NCBI GenBank assembly: GCA_043759595.1
Contig: JAYVLG010000031.1
Coordinates: forward strand, 39,969-103,968
Length of the DNA: 64,000 nt
Direction of reading: 5' to 3'
Source of the DNA: Sulfurirhabdus sp043759595
GTDB lineage: Bacteria; Pseudomonadota; Gammaproteobacteria; Burkholderiales; SMCO01
A program made the position numbers and the translations under genes. Below, one piece after another: positions 8,447 to 18,322 of this stretch (position 1 is the stretch's first letter; every line of letters starts with the position of its first letter). The notes beneath the pieces are model-generated. The model did not search any database and had not been told where the DNA came from. It was given only the letters and a program-made list of their open reading frames with translations.

Positions 8447-8701
8447 TCAGGCAGCTGCTTTTGCACCAGCACGTTTAACTAGCTTGGCTACTGCATCGGA
8501 GAGCTGAGCACCCTGACCTTGCCAATGAGTAAGACGATCCATATTAATACGCAGACCTTCAATACCTTCTTTAGCCAGCGGGTTATAAAATCCTACACGT
8601 TCAATAAATCTGCCGTCACGGCGATTACGTGAATCTGCCACAACCAAATTGTAGAACGGACGGTTCTTGGCGCCGCCACGCGCAAGTCTAATCACTACCA
8701 T
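8447..8701 (-). CDS. rpsP: 30S ribosomal protein S16
   Basis: 84 residues, the normal S16 length. The signature MVVIRLARGGAKNRPFYNLV starts at the ATG at 8701, and the rest (GRFIERVGFYNPL, the DRLTHWQGQGAQ segment) is typical. A longer frame upstream would add nine residues that S16 does not have. It is the first gene of the rpsP-rimM-trmD-rplS operon and has a promoter 40-70 bases upstream. Confidence 0.97.
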   Translation of the reverse strand: MVVIRLARGGAKNRPFYNLVVADSRNRRDGRFIERVGFYNPLAKEGIEGLRINMDRLTHWQGQGAQLSDAVAKLVKRAGAKAAA

Positions 8702-8741
8702 AGCTTTGCCTACCCTGAAAAGAGTCAATAAAAAGACAGCG

Positions 8742-8771
8742 ATTTTAAGCTATTTTTGCCACGCTTGGCAA
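8742..8771 (-). promoter_or_regulatory. Candidate sigma-70 promoter of the rpsP operon
   Basis: On the minus strand TTGCCA (8771-8766) and TAAAAT (8747-8742) are 18 bases apart, about 40 bases upstream of the S16 start codon. Pattern-based call. Confidence 0.5.
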
Positions 8772-8838
8772 GACCTGTTTTCACCTGACCATTCAAGAAA
8801 CACGTTGGCCTGGCATAAACAGCGTTCAGACGCGCACT

Positions 8839-10188
8839 TTAACGCATACCCGGGATCATTCCCTTCATACCTCGCATCATTTTGCTCATCCCACCTTTGG
8901 ACATCATCTTCATCATTTTTTGGGTTTGTCCAAATTGATTCAGCAATCGATTGATTTCCTGCACCTGCACCCCGGCACCTGCTGCTATACGGCGTTTACG
9001 GGAAGCTTTAAGTATAAGCGGGTGCTGACGTTCTGCGGGGGTCATGGAATTGATAATCCCTTCAATACGATTAATCGCCTTATCGTCTACTTGCGCACCC
9101 ATGGCGGCCTGACCCAATTGTGCCGGCAATTTATCCATGAAAGCGCTCATCCCGCCCATTTTTTTCATTTGCAGCAACTGCTGCTTGAAATCTTCCAAAT
9201 CAAAATCTTTACCTGACTTGAGTTTTTTTGCCAGTTTTTGCGCTTCTTCCTGATCAACACCGCGCTGCGCTTCTTCAATTAATGAAAGTACATCACCCAT
9301 GCCTAGAATACGGGACGCCATACGCTCCGGATGAAATGCTTCCAGGCCAGTCAGCTTTTCCCCTACCCCAGCAAACTTGATGGGTTTACCCGTTATATGG
9401 CGCACCGATAACGCTGCCCCACCTCTTGAATCCCCATCCAGCTTGGTAAGCACCACACCCGTTAATGGCAACGCTTCAGAGAAGGCTTTTGCTGTATTGA
9501 CGGCATCCTGCCCCTGCATTGCATCCACTACAAACAATGTTTCAATTGGCTTAAGCGCCGCATGCAGCGCTTTTATTTCGTCCATCATGGCCTGATCAAT
9601 TGCCAGACGACCTGCTGTATCTACAATTAATACATCATGAAAATGTTTGCGTGCAAAGTCATGCGCATTTTTTGCAATATCGATCGGCAATTGTCCAACT
9701 TCGGACGGGAAAAAATCCACCCCAAGCTGTCCTGCCAAGGTTTTTAGCTGCTCTATAGCTGCCGGCCTGTATACGTCACAACTGACCAGCAATACTTTTT
9801 TCTTGTTTTGCTCTAGTAACAGTTTAGCTAACTTGCCTGATGTAGTGGTTTTACCTGCACCTTGCAAACCCGCCATTAAAATAACTGCCGGCGGTGTCGT
9901 ATTCAAATCCAGAGCATCATTGTGCTCACCCATGAGGCGAGTTAATTCCTGGTGAACAATTCCAATGATTGCCTGTCCAGGGGTCAGGCTGGACAAGACT
10001 TCCTGCCCCATTGCCCGTTCTTTGACATGCGATATAAATTCTTTCACTACTGGTAGTGCAACGTCTGCCTCCAGCAATGCCATGCGGACTTCTCTAAGTG
10101 CATCCTGAACATTGCTTTCCGTCAGACGCGACTGGCCACGCAGTGATTTAATGACGCCTGAAAGTCGGTTTGTAAGATTATCAAACAT
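8839..10188 (-). CDS. ffh: Signal recognition particle protein Ffh
   Basis: 449 residues. Ffh with 4.5S RNA forms the SRP that targets membrane proteins co-translationally. The N domain (1-90), the G domain with P-loop GLQGAGKTT at 107-115, the VDTAGRLAID and TKLDGDSRGGA motifs, and a methionine-rich M domain ending in repeated MMKMMSKGGMSKMMRGMKG segments are all complete. It is divergent from ypjD, a gene arrangement shared with E. coli. Confidence 0.98.
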   Translation of the reverse strand: MFDNLTNRLSGVIKSLRGQSRLTESNVQDALREVRMALLEADVALPVVKEFISHVKERAMGQEVLSSLTPGQAIIGIVHQELTRLMGEHNDALDLNTTPPAVILMAGLQGAGKTTTSGKLAKLLLEQNKKKVLLVSCDVYRPAAIEQLKTLAGQLGVDFFPSEVGQLPIDIAKNAHDFARKHFHDVLIVDTAGRLAIDQAMMDEIKALHAALKPIETLFVVDAMQGQDAVNTAKAFSEALPLTGVVLTKLDGDSRGGAALSVRHITGKPIKFAGVGEKLTGLEAFHPERMASRILGMGDVLSLIEEAQRGVDQEEAQKLAKKLKSGKDFDLEDFKQQLLQMKKMGGMSAFMDKLPAQLGQAAMGAQVDDKAINRIEGIINSMTPAERQHPLILKASRKRRIAAGAGVQVQEINRLLNQFGQTQKMMKMMSKGGMSKMMRGMKGMIPGMR

Positions 10189-10264
10189 AATACTGAGCTT
10201 CCTGAGTAATGCCTTCTCGTTTGAGATAGTGTAGACTTATGAGAAACACATAGTTTACATCAGA

Positions 10265-11080
10265 ATGATTCAAATTTTACCGTCCATTGTCACTTCCTTA
10301 TTGTATGCTGCGCTAGGCTTGCACTTTTGGCGCACGCACTGGCACGCAAAAAAACAACTGCCTGAAAAATCATCTTGGGAAAAGTGGGCGCTTCTAGTTC
10401 CTTTAGTTATTCACGCTGCACTGGTATATCAATCCCTGTTTGGTGGAAGTGATTTCAATATGGGCGTCAGCAATGCTGTATCAACCATGGCATTCCTGAC
10501 TGTTCTTATTTATTGGTTAGCCAGTTTCAGCTATAAGTTTGAAGGTTTACAGGCCCTGGTTCTTCCGATTGCAGCAATCTGTGTGTTACTGCCTGCGGCA
10601 TTCCCCGAGAGCCACCCCATTCCTTACGCCAATTTCCCGGCCTTCCGCTTTCACTTGCTCATCTCGATGATTGCTTACAGCCTTTTCACGATTGCTGCAC
10701 TTCATGCAACGCTGATGACTTTGATAGAACGCCAGTTACATCATGGATCTCTCCCGTTCATGCTCTCCAATATGCCCCCGCTGCTCACAATGGAAACACT
10801 GCTTTTCAGGATTATTTCCATTGGTTTTATCTTGCTGACACTTTCGCTGGGAAGCGGCATGCTTTTCTCTGATGAAGTATTTGGCAAACCCATGCCGTTT
10901 AACCACAAAACCATATTCGCTATTATTTCCTGGGGTATTTTTGCAGCGCTACTCAGCGGCAGAAAAATCTATGGTTGGCGCGGAAGGATTGCTGTGCGTT
11001 GGACAATCAGTGGATTTGCCATGTTATTTTTAGCCTATTTTGGCAGTAAATTTGTTTTGGAAGTGATTTTGCACCGCTAA
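10265..11080 (+). CDS. ypjD: CcsA/YpjD-family inner membrane protein
   Basis: 271 residues, about eight membrane segments, of the cytochrome c assembly (CcsA/CcmC-like) family in its YpjD form. The C-terminal pattern with HKTIFAIISWGIFAALLSGR and an adjacent IYGWRGR loop is the family signature. The position between ffh (divergent) and a CorB-type gene matches E. coli ypjD. A role in haem handling is suggested by the family but not established for YpjD. No ccsB partner is in the window. Confidence 0.88.
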   Translation: MIQILPSIVTSLLYAALGLHFWRTHWHAKKQLPEKSSWEKWALLVPLVIHAALVYQSLFGGSDFNMGVSNAVSTMAFLTVLIYWLASFSYKFEGLQALVLPIAAICVLLPAAFPESHPIPYANFPAFRFHLLISMIAYSLFTIAALHATLMTLIERQLHHGSLPFMLSNMPPLLTMETLLFRIISIGFILLTLSLGSGMLFSDEVFGKPMPFNHKTIFAIISWGIFAALLSGRKIYGWRGRIAVRWTISGFAMLFLAYFGSKFVLEVILHR

Positions 11081-11127
11081 ACACCGTCACAAAACCTGTA
11101 CATACTTGTTTTCAAGAAAAACATGAC

Positions 11128-11157
11128 TTGCGGAATAGGCACCACCCACACTAGAAT
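11128..11157 (+). promoter_or_regulatory. Candidate promoter before the CorB-type gene
   Basis: TTGCGG (11128-11133) and TAGAAT (11152-11157) are 18 bases apart in the 109-base gap after ypjD, about 33 bases before the proposed start codon. Pattern only. Confidence 0.4.
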
Positions 11158-11189
11158 TCAACCTTCTTGTTACTTAAGGCATTTTCTCC

Positions 11190-12467
11190 TTGGATGAGAT
11201 TCCTGTAAGCGTGTTACTAAGCTCGCTCGTGGTTTTACTGCTTCTTTCTGCATTCTTCTCAACTTCTGAAACCAGCATGATGGCCCTCAACCGCTACAGG
11301 TTGAAGCGCCTGGTACAACAAGGTCATCGCGGTGCCATCATTACAGCAAAACTGCTTGCAAAAACTGACAAACTGCTTGGCGTCATTTTATTAGGCAACA
11401 ATCTGATTAATGCCGCAGCTGCAGCGCTCGTTACGGTCATCAGTTTCCGATTATTTGGTCAGGGTGAATTCGTCCTGACCATGGGGACGCTTGCCATTAC
11501 ATTTGCCATTCTCGTGTTCAGCGAAGTAACCCCTAAAGTACTGGGTGCAGCTTTCCCCGAACAAATTGCCTTACCTGCAAGCTACGTTCTATCACCCTTA
11601 CTGAAGTTAGCCTATCCTATCGTATGGTTTATCAACTTGTTTGTCCGCGCTCTGCTGTGGTTAATGCGCCTAAAACCAGATTCAAGTGCAGGAGATCAGC
11701 ATTTAGGTATGGAAGAACTTCGCACCATGGTATTGGAAGCCGGTCATTTTGTTCCCCAAAAACACAAAAGCATTTTGCTTAATTTATTTGAACTGGAAAA
11801 CATCACCGTGGATGATGTCATGATTCCACGTAACCATATTGAAGCCATTAACATCGAAGCACCCACTTCTGTTCTGATTGAACAGCTATCCACTAGTCAT
11901 CACACGCGCGTTCTTGTCTATCAGGATGAGTTAGACAACATCATCGGTATCATTCATGTGCGTCGCGTCCTGCATCAGATACAGGGAGGCGAACTGGACG
12001 TCACATTACTCCGCGAAATCCTGCGCGAGCCCTATTTCATCCCCGCTGGCACCCCGTTATTTTCACAACTTCAACACTTCCAGGAAAATCAGGAACGCAT
12101 GGGCCTGGTTGTTGACGAATATGGTGAAATAATGGGTTTAGTGACGCTGGAGGATATCTTAGAAGAAATCGTCGGAGAATTTACCACCCACGCGCCCTCC
12201 CAAACGGGACTTTATCGTAAACAGGAAGATGGCAGCTGGATGGTAGAAGGCAGCAGCATGCTGCGTGATCTGAACCGGAAACTTCAGCTCAAGCTTCCAC
12301 TTGACGGCCCAAAAACCCTGAACGGCTTGATTCTTGAGCATTTGGAAGACATTCCTGAAGCGGGAACCAGTCTTAAAATTGCTGACCACACTATCGAAAT
12401 AGTACAAACCCACGACCGGGTAGTGAAGGTGGTTCGCATCTTTCCGCCCGCACCAGAGAAACAATAG
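11190..12467 (+). CDS. CNNM/CorC-family protein (CorB-like)
   Basis: 425 residues: a DUF21 (CNNM) membrane domain (about residues 1-190) with the SAFFSTSETSMMALNRYRLKRL helix, two CBS domains (about 205-335, VDDVMIPRNHIEAI and MGLVVDEYGEIMGLVTLEDILEEIVGE) and a C-terminal CorC_HlyC domain. The family is linked to magnesium and cobalt efflux or homeostasis; E. coli YfjD/CorB has the same architecture and the same place next to ypjD and ffh. The reading frame requires a TTG start at 11190, with AAGG about ten bases upstream; no nearby in-frame ATG precedes the first membrane segment. Confidence 0.9.
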   Translation: MDEIPVSVLLSSLVVLLLLSAFFSTSETSMMALNRYRLKRLVQQGHRGAIITAKLLAKTDKLLGVILLGNNLINAAAAALVTVISFRLFGQGEFVLTMGTLAITFAILVFSEVTPKVLGAAFPEQIALPASYVLSPLLKLAYPIVWFINLFVRALLWLMRLKPDSSAGDQHLGMEELRTMVLEAGHFVPQKHKSILLNLFELENITVDDVMIPRNHIEAINIEAPTSVLIEQLSTSHHTRVLVYQDELDNIIGIIHVRRVLHQIQGGELDVTLLREILREPYFIPAGTPLFSQLQHFQENQERMGLVVDEYGEIMGLVTLEDILEEIVGEFTTHAPSQTGLYRKQEDGSWMVEGSSMLRDLNRKLQLKLPLDGPKTLNGLILEHLEDIPEAGTSLKIADHTIEIVQTHDRVVKVVRIFPPAPEKQ

Positions 12468-12545
12468 CGGGCCTACAGGCTTTACAAAACAAATTCACAA
12501 GTGCATCATTTACTTGTTTTTTAGATTCATCCACTTGGAAAAATA

Positions 12546-14270
12546 ATGGCAGCTGTATCAAGTTCAAGTAATTTAAGTGGTCTTGCTTACGCGCTAGTGC
12601 AACATGGCCGTTTACCCAATGCTGATGCCGAGGCGATCCAAAGTCAGGCAAACACAGAGAAAAACAGCTTTGTCGCACAACTCGTTCAAAGCAAAAAACT
12701 CAACGCTTATGAGATAGCCGAATTCGCTTCGTTAACTTTTGGTTTCCCGTTAATGGACCTTAATGCTATCGACCAGGACCATTTGCTTAAGGGATTGCTT
12801 GATGCAGCGTTGATTCAGAAACGTCAGGTGTTGCCATTACAACAACGTGGCACAAAGCTTTTTCTTGCCATTTCAGACCCCACTAATTTGCAGGCCCTGG
12901 ATGACGTCAAATTTCAAACCGGCCTGACGGTAGAACCCGTTATTGTCGAAAACGACAAATTAAGCAAATTGGTTGAAAGATTTGTCGAATCTTCCGACAC
13001 CAGCATGAAAGATCTGGTGGCAGAAGATTTTGATGATCTGGATTTTGTTGACGAAGAAGCCGTAAACAAACAGTCTGAAGCTGCAAGCGGTGAGGTAGAT
13101 GATGCTCCGGTAGTCAAATACCTTCAAAAAATCCTGCTGGATGCCATTAATGCCGGCGCATCCGATATCCACTTCGAACCTTTCGAGAAATATTACCGCA
13201 TACGCTACCGGATGGATGGTGTGCTATACGAACATGCGCAACCCCCTTTGGCAATTAAGGAAAAAATTTCCTCTCGTATCAAAGTAATTTCCAAGATGGA
13301 CATCTCGGAAAAGCGGGTGCCGCAAGATGGCCGCATGAAACTGGTGCTTTCCAAGAACCGCGCGATTGATTTTCGCGTTAGCACTTTGCCAACCCTGTTT
13401 GGTGAAAAAATTGTAATGCGTATTTTGGATCCATCCAGTGCAAAATTAGGTATCGATGCGCTGGGTTATGAGCCTGACCAAAAGGAAATGCTGATGAATG
13501 CAATTCAGCGCCCTTATGGAATGGTACTTGTAACGGGACCAACAGGAAGCGGAAAAACCGTTTCACTATACACATGCCTGAATATTTTGAATCAACCTGA
13601 CAGAAATATCTCTACCGCAGAAGATCCGGCCGAAATTAATTTGCCCGGAATCAACCAGGTCAATGTCAACGACAAGGCCGGACTCACTTTTGCTGCAGCA
13701 CTAAAAGCTTTTTTGAGGCAAGATCCAGACATTATCATGGTGGGTGAGATTCGCGACATAGACACTGCAGAGATATCCATCAAGGCAGCACAAACCGGTC
13801 ATATGGTGATGTCTACACTGCATACCAACGATGCGCCTAGTACGTTAACCCGACTCATGAACATGGGAGTTGCGCCATTTAATATCGCATCTTCCGTTAT
13901 TCTGATTACCGCTCAGCGACTGGCGCGCAAACTGTGCAGCTGCAAACAACCTGCCGATATTCCCCGCGAAGCGCTATTACGCGCTGGTTTTACGGAAGAA
14001 GACCTGGATGGTTCATGGACTCTGTATGCCCACAAACCGGATGGCTGTGAACTCTGCAAAGGGACTGGATACAAAGGCCGGGTTGGTATATACCAAGTCA
14101 TGCCAATTTCCGATGAAATCAGCCGCATTATCATGAAAAATGGTACAGCCATCGACATTGCTGACCAAGCTAAAATTGAGGGGGTGCGCGACCTCCGTCA
14201 ATCCGGTTTACTCAAAGTAAAAGCAGGCCTGACTTCCCTTGAAGAAGTTGAAGCCGTCACCAACGAATAA
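12546..14270 (+). CDS. pilB: Type IV pilus assembly ATPase PilB
   Basis: 574 residues. PilB is the hexameric cytoplasmic ATPase that drives pilus extension. An N-terminal MshEN-type domain (1-150) precedes an acidic linker (DFDDLDFVDEE), then the ATPase core: Walker A GPTGSGKT at 331-338, the Asp box (STAEDPAEINLPGINQVNV), Walker B (DPDIIMVGEIRD), the His box (TGHMVMSTLHTNDAPSTL) and the PilB-type zinc tetracysteine (CSCK at about 466, CELC near 502). The zinc motif separates it from the retraction ATPase PilT. It is followed by pilC and pilD; no pilin gene is in the window. Confidence 0.97.
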   Translation: MAAVSSSSNLSGLAYALVQHGRLPNADAEAIQSQANTEKNSFVAQLVQSKKLNAYEIAEFASLTFGFPLMDLNAIDQDHLLKGLLDAALIQKRQVLPLQQRGTKLFLAISDPTNLQALDDVKFQTGLTVEPVIVENDKLSKLVERFVESSDTSMKDLVAEDFDDLDFVDEEAVNKQSEAASGEVDDAPVVKYLQKILLDAINAGASDIHFEPFEKYYRIRYRMDGVLYEHAQPPLAIKEKISSRIKVISKMDISEKRVPQDGRMKLVLSKNRAIDFRVSTLPTLFGEKIVMRILDPSSAKLGIDALGYEPDQKEMLMNAIQRPYGMVLVTGPTGSGKTVSLYTCLNILNQPDRNISTAEDPAEINLPGINQVNVNDKAGLTFAAALKAFLRQDPDIIMVGEIRDIDTAEISIKAAQTGHMVMSTLHTNDAPSTLTRLMNMGVAPFNIASSVILITAQRLARKLCSCKQPADIPREALLRAGFTEEDLDGSWTLYAHKPDGCELCKGTGYKGRVGIYQVMPISDEISRIIMKNGTAIDIADQAKIEGVRDLRQSGLLKVKAGLTSLEEVEAVTNE

Positions 14271-14280
14271 GGAAGCATCC

Positions 14281-15504
14281 ATGGCAACAGCCGCAAAAAA
14301 AACCGCCGCCAAAGAATTTCCGTTTACTTGGGAAGGCGTGGACAAAAAAGGCAAGAAGGTCAAAGGGGATATGATCGCTGCGGGTGAAGCTGTCGTCAAA
14401 GTCAACCTGCGCAGACAAGGCGTTACCGTACTCAAAGTAAAAAAACAAAGTGCGCTAGGCAAAGGCAAGAAAATCACCGAAAAAGATATTGCATTATTTA
14501 CCCGACAATTGGCTACGATGATGAAAGCCGGAGTACCCTTACTACAAGCTTTTGATATTGTTGCCAAGGGCCATAGCAACCCAGCCGTTCAAAAACTTTT
14601 GCTCGACATCAAAGCGGACGTAGAAACAGGCAGCAGCTTGACTCAGGCGTTCGGTAAACACCCCCTTTACTTTGATGCCCTCTATTGCAACTTGGTGAAT
14701 GCAGGTGAGCAGGCTGGTATTTTAGATACGGTTCTTGAGCGATTAGCCACCTATAGCGAGAAAATCCTTGCCATCAAGGGAAAAATCAAGTCAGCCATGT
14801 TTTACCCTATTTCTATCCTTGTAGTGGCATTTGTGATTACTGCAGTAATCATGCTATTTGTTATACCTGCTTTCAAAGAACTGTTTTCCAGCTTTGGGGC
14901 AGATCTTCCGGCACCTACTTTGATTGTCATGGCCATTTCAGACTTCTTTATAGCTTATTGGTGGGCTATTTTTGGCAGCATCGGAGGCGGATTGTGGTTC
15001 TTTTTCTACACTTGGAAACGCTCTCGAAAAATGCAGTATTTTATGGACCGCTTACTCCTTAAGCTGCCAATTTTCGGAACACTCCTTGAAAAATCGGCTA
15101 TTGCACGATGGACCAGAACACTATCCACCATGTTTGCCGCTGGCGTTCCACTAGTGGAGGCATTAGAGTCTGTAGCAGGTGCAGCAGGAAATATTATTTA
15201 CTACGATGCCACAAAAAAAATTCAGGGCGAAGTCAGCACTGGTACTAATCTGACCAATTCCATGCAAAATACCGGCTTGTTTCCCAACATGGTATTACAA
15301 ATGGTTGCAATTGGAGAGGAATCAGGCGCTTTGGATGCGATGTTAGGTAAGGTCGCCGATTTTTATGAAGCTGAGGTGGATGACATGGTCGACGCTTTGA
15401 GCAGCTTGATGGAACCAGTCATTATGGTTGTATTGGGCACATTGATTGGTGGTCTTGTGATTGCTATGTACCTGCCAATCTTCAAGATGGGTCAGGTTGT
15501 TTAA
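14281..15504 (+). CDS. pilC: Type IV pilus inner membrane platform protein PilC
   Basis: 407 residues with two T2SF (GspF-like) domains, about 65-190 and 270-395, and membrane segments near 170-190, 220-240 and 375-400. PilC is the membrane platform that couples PilB to pilin assembly. The first repeat begins FTRQLATMMKAGVPLLQAFDI and the second WTRTLSTMFAAGVPLVEALE. The ATG at 14281 has AAGGAAG just upstream; it is ten bases after the pilB stop. Confidence 0.97.
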   Translation: MATAAKKTAAKEFPFTWEGVDKKGKKVKGDMIAAGEAVVKVNLRRQGVTVLKVKKQSALGKGKKITEKDIALFTRQLATMMKAGVPLLQAFDIVAKGHSNPAVQKLLLDIKADVETGSSLTQAFGKHPLYFDALYCNLVNAGEQAGILDTVLERLATYSEKILAIKGKIKSAMFYPISILVVAFVITAVIMLFVIPAFKELFSSFGADLPAPTLIVMAISDFFIAYWWAIFGSIGGGLWFFFYTWKRSRKMQYFMDRLLLKLPIFGTLLEKSAIARWTRTLSTMFAAGVPLVEALESVAGAAGNIIYYDATKKIQGEVSTGTNLTNSMQNTGLFPNMVLQMVAIGEESGALDAMLGKVADFYEAEVDDMVDALSSLMEPVIMVVLGTLIGGLVIAMYLPIFKMGQVV

Positions 15505-15553
15505 AGATAGGGCATGATTTACACTCTTTAGCCTAAAATAATCTCGGTATTAA

Positions 15554-15586
15554 GGGCATTGCATAATGATGAACGACGCAATGCCC
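15554..15586. repeat. Perfect 9-base inverted repeat between pilC and pilD
   Basis: GGGCATTGC at 15554-15562 and GCAATGCCC at 15578-15586 enclose a 15-base loop. No run of T follows, so it is a weak terminator at best. It may attenuate transcription between pilC and pilD. Confidence 0.5.
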
Positions 15587-15715
15587 GTATAGTCAAACTA
15601 ACAAGCCTGCAAATTGCAGCGCCCTTAAGACTGCGAGACTGATTTGTCTATTCAAGCGTTTTCACGGAAAATAGTTTCTCTTACTTTCTCAATTATCTTA
15701 ATATACCAATAAACC

Positions 15716-16576
15716 ATGCTCTTTCTAGAAACTCTCCAATCCTCTCCGTTCGCTTTCATATTTTTAAGCTCTATTCTAGGCCTGATGGTTGGCAGTTTTC
15801 TGAATGTTGTTATCTACCGCCTTCCACTTATCATGCAACGGGATTGGGAAGCACAATGCGCCGATCTAAAAGGGGAGACTCCGCCTGCTCTCCCTCCTTT
15901 TACGTTATCCATACCAAGATCAGCCTGCCCATCCTGCGGGCATAAAATTACTGCTGCAGAAAATATACCGCTTTTAAGTTATATTTTCCTGCGAGGAAAG
16001 TGCTCTCAGTGCCATGCACCTATCGGAGCACGTTACCCTTTAGTCGAACTCATTACTGGTATATTGTCCGGAATAATGGCCTGGCATTTCGGGTTTAGCG
16101 CCGCAGGAATAGCTGCCATAGTATTTACCTGGGCCTTGATCGCGCTTACCTTCATTGACTTTGACACCCAATTGTTACCGGACAGCATCACCCTGCCCAT
16201 GATTTGGGCAGGATTGTTACTCAACCTTTGGAATGTTTACGTTCCGCTTTCTGCAGCGGTTATTGGTGCTGTTGCAGGTTATCTTTCTTTATGGTCTGTT
16301 TATTGGCTATTCAAGCTGGCAACCGGAAAAGAAGGCATGGGGTTCGGTGATTTCAAACTCCTTGCTCTCATAGGCGCCTGGCTCGGATGGCAGATGCTGC
16401 CCCTGGTTATCCTGCTATCCTCCGTAGTAGGCGCGGTAGTGGGCGTCAGTCTGATACTCTTCACAAAGCATGGCCGTAACATTCCCATCCCCTTTGGGCC
16501 ATACCTCGCGGGTGGTGGCTTGATCGCCATGCTCTGGGGGCATGATCTGACCCAACTATATTTAGGCACTCTCTAA
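15716..16576 (+). CDS. pilD: Prepilin leader peptidase/N-methyltransferase PilD
   Basis: 286 residues with about seven membrane segments. PilD cuts the leader from type IV prepilins and methylates the new N-terminus. The cytoplasmic zinc-type cysteines are C71, C74, C96 and C99 (CPSC, CSQC), which belong to the methyltransferase-bearing form. The aspartyl protease sites are FIDFDTQLLPD and GFGDFKL. The start ATG at 15716 gives the normal short N-terminus. Confidence 0.97.
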   Translation: MLFLETLQSSPFAFIFLSSILGLMVGSFLNVVIYRLPLIMQRDWEAQCADLKGETPPALPPFTLSIPRSACPSCGHKITAAENIPLLSYIFLRGKCSQCHAPIGARYPLVELITGILSGIMAWHFGFSAAGIAAIVFTWALIALTFIDFDTQLLPDSITLPMIWAGLLLNLWNVYVPLSAAVIGAVAGYLSLWSVYWLFKLATGKEGMGFGDFKLLALIGAWLGWQMLPLVILLSSVVGAVVGVSLILFTKHGRNIPIPFGPYLAGGGLIAMLWGHDLTQLYLGTL

Positions 16577-16583
16577 ATTCAGC

Positions 16584-17195
16584 ATGGTTTATACAGTTGG
16601 CCTGACAGGTGGTATTGGTTGCGGCAAAAGTTGCGCAGCCCGGTTATTTGCTACGCTGGGTGCAACAGTGATCGACACGGATGAAATCGCACACCAGCTG
16701 ACAGCCCTCGGCCAGCCAGCGCTCGAATTCATTGCAACTGCCTTCGGTAATGAATATTTTCATTCAGATGGCAATCTTGACCGCGCAAGAATGCGGCAGC
16801 TTATATTTTCTGATCAGACTGCAAAACTCAAGCTTGAAAATATCCTGCATCCGCTGATCAGACAAAAAGTAATGAAGAAACTTGGTGAGTGCACCACTCC
16901 TTACGCCCTTGTTGTTGTGCCCCTGCTTCTGGAAACAGGAAGTTACCATGCACTGATCCAGCGCAAACTGATTGTTGACTGCACGGAAGAACGACAAATA
17001 GCAAGAACGATGGCGCGTAGCAAGTTGACTGCACAAGAGGTTCAAGCCATCATGGCTACTCAAATCCCCCGGATCGAACGCTTAGCCTTGGCAGATGACA
17101 TCATCACGAACTCCGGTGATTTTAACAGCATGCAACCGCAGATCTTGCAATTACACGAATCCTACCTTCAAGCCACAAAAAAAGTTAGCCACTAG
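16584..17195 (+). CDS. coaE: Dephospho-CoA kinase CoaE
   Basis: 203 residues. CoaE phosphorylates dephospho-CoA at the ribose 3' position, the last step of CoA synthesis. P-loop GLTGGIGCGKS at 6-16, the VIDTDEIAHQL segment after it, and the LIRQKV and PLLLETG lid and binding motifs are present. It follows pilD by seven bases, the order pilD-coaE-zapD-yacG common in proteobacteria. Confidence 0.97.
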   Translation: MVYTVGLTGGIGCGKSCAARLFATLGATVIDTDEIAHQLTALGQPALEFIATAFGNEYFHSDGNLDRARMRQLIFSDQTAKLKLENILHPLIRQKVMKKLGECTTPYALVVVPLLLETGSYHALIQRKLIVDCTEERQIARTMARSKLTAQEVQAIMATQIPRIERLALADDIITNSGDFNSMQPQILQLHESYLQATKKVSH

Positions 17196-17353
17196 TACAT
17201 ATCAACCAGCAATTTTCCATTAAAAATCATTCTGTTTTAGACTAAACATGATTTTATTTGTCAAATAGCGCCGAATCCGTCAGAATTGGTATATTCATGA
17301 TGAATTTATTCATCTGCCTGCTTATGATAGAACATTGCCCGCCATAATAGACT

Positions 17354-18112
17354 GTGATTAGCTACGAATATCCACTCAATGAACGAATTCGCACCTTGCT
17401 TCGGCTTGAGAATTTGTATGAAAAAGTTCATTACTTTTTTGCCAAAAATGATGGGGCAGAGCACCATGTCGCATTACTTGTGCTATTTGAAATCCTCGAA
17501 GTTGCCAGCCGTGCAGATTTAAAATCTGATTTACTGCAAGAATTAGACAGACAAAAACACATTCTGGAAGCGCTGAGAAACAATCCTGCAATTGCTGAGG
17601 ACGCATTGGAGGAAGTGTTACAGAATATTGACAGAACCAGCGCTAACCTGCTGAAAGTAGCAGGAAAAGTCGGCCATCATATGCGTGAAAATGAGTGGCT
17701 GATGAGCATCAAGCAACGTTCAGGCATACCAGGCGGTGTATGTGAATTCGATCTCCCTTCCTATCACTTCTGGTTAAATCTGCCGCCTGATAGCCGGAAA
17801 CAGGATCTTGCCGAATGGTTAGAACCATTTTTGCCTATTTACGACGGGTTAAGTATCGTGCTTCGACTTTTGCGAGACAGTGGCAAGTCAAGTAGCTATG
17901 TTGCACGTCAAGGCATATTCCAGCAAATGCTGGCCGGCAGCAAACTGGCGCAAATGCTGCGAATTACACTTCCGCATGATATCCCATGCATTCCGGAAAT
18001 CAGCGCCAACAAATACGCTTTGAACATTCGTTTTACCACACCTGACGTTTATCAGCGGCCTAAAGTTTGTGAAATGGACATTGATTTCAAACTTACCTTT
18101 TGCAACCTTTGA
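17354..18112 (+). CDS. zapD: Cell division protein ZapD
   Basis: 252 residues of the ZapD (DUF1342, YacF) family. ZapD bundles FtsZ filaments and stabilises the Z-ring. Seen: YEYPLNERIRTLLRLENL at the start, a long helical N-terminal domain (1-120), and the C-terminal beta domain with FDLPSYHFWL. The start is GTG at 17354. It lies 158 bases after coaE and 12 before yacG. Confidence 0.95.
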   Translation: MISYEYPLNERIRTLLRLENLYEKVHYFFAKNDGAEHHVALLVLFEILEVASRADLKSDLLQELDRQKHILEALRNNPAIAEDALEEVLQNIDRTSANLLKVAGKVGHHMRENEWLMSIKQRSGIPGGVCEFDLPSYHFWLNLPPDSRKQDLAEWLEPFLPIYDGLSIVLRLLRDSGKSSSYVARQGIFQQMLAGSKLAQMLRITLPHDIPCIPEISANKYALNIRFTTPDVYQRPKVCEMDIDFKLTFCNL

Positions 18113-18124
18113 TTACATTCAGAC

Positions 18125-18322
18125 ATGACATCTCATACGAAAAAAATCACTTCATGCCCTGTTTGCAAAAAAACCCTTATATGGAGCACAGAAAATCCTT
18201 ACCGCCCTTTTTGCTCGGAAAGGTGTAAGGCAATTGACCTTGGGAATTGGGCAAACGAAGATTATCGCATCCCTGTTGAAGAACCCAGCGAACTCAAAGA
18301 TACGCCTTATGATGACGAGTAA
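18125..18322 (+). CDS. yacG: DNA gyrase inhibitor YacG
   Basis: 65 residues with a four-cysteine zinc site: CPVCKK near the N-terminus and CSERCK about fifteen residues later, followed by IDLGNWANEDYRIP. YacG binds GyrB and blocks DNA binding in E. coli. It belongs to the coaE-zapD-yacG block. Confidence 0.96.
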   Translation: MTSHTKKITSCPVCKKTLIWSTENPYRPFCSERCKAIDLGNWANEDYRIPVEEPSELKDTPYDDE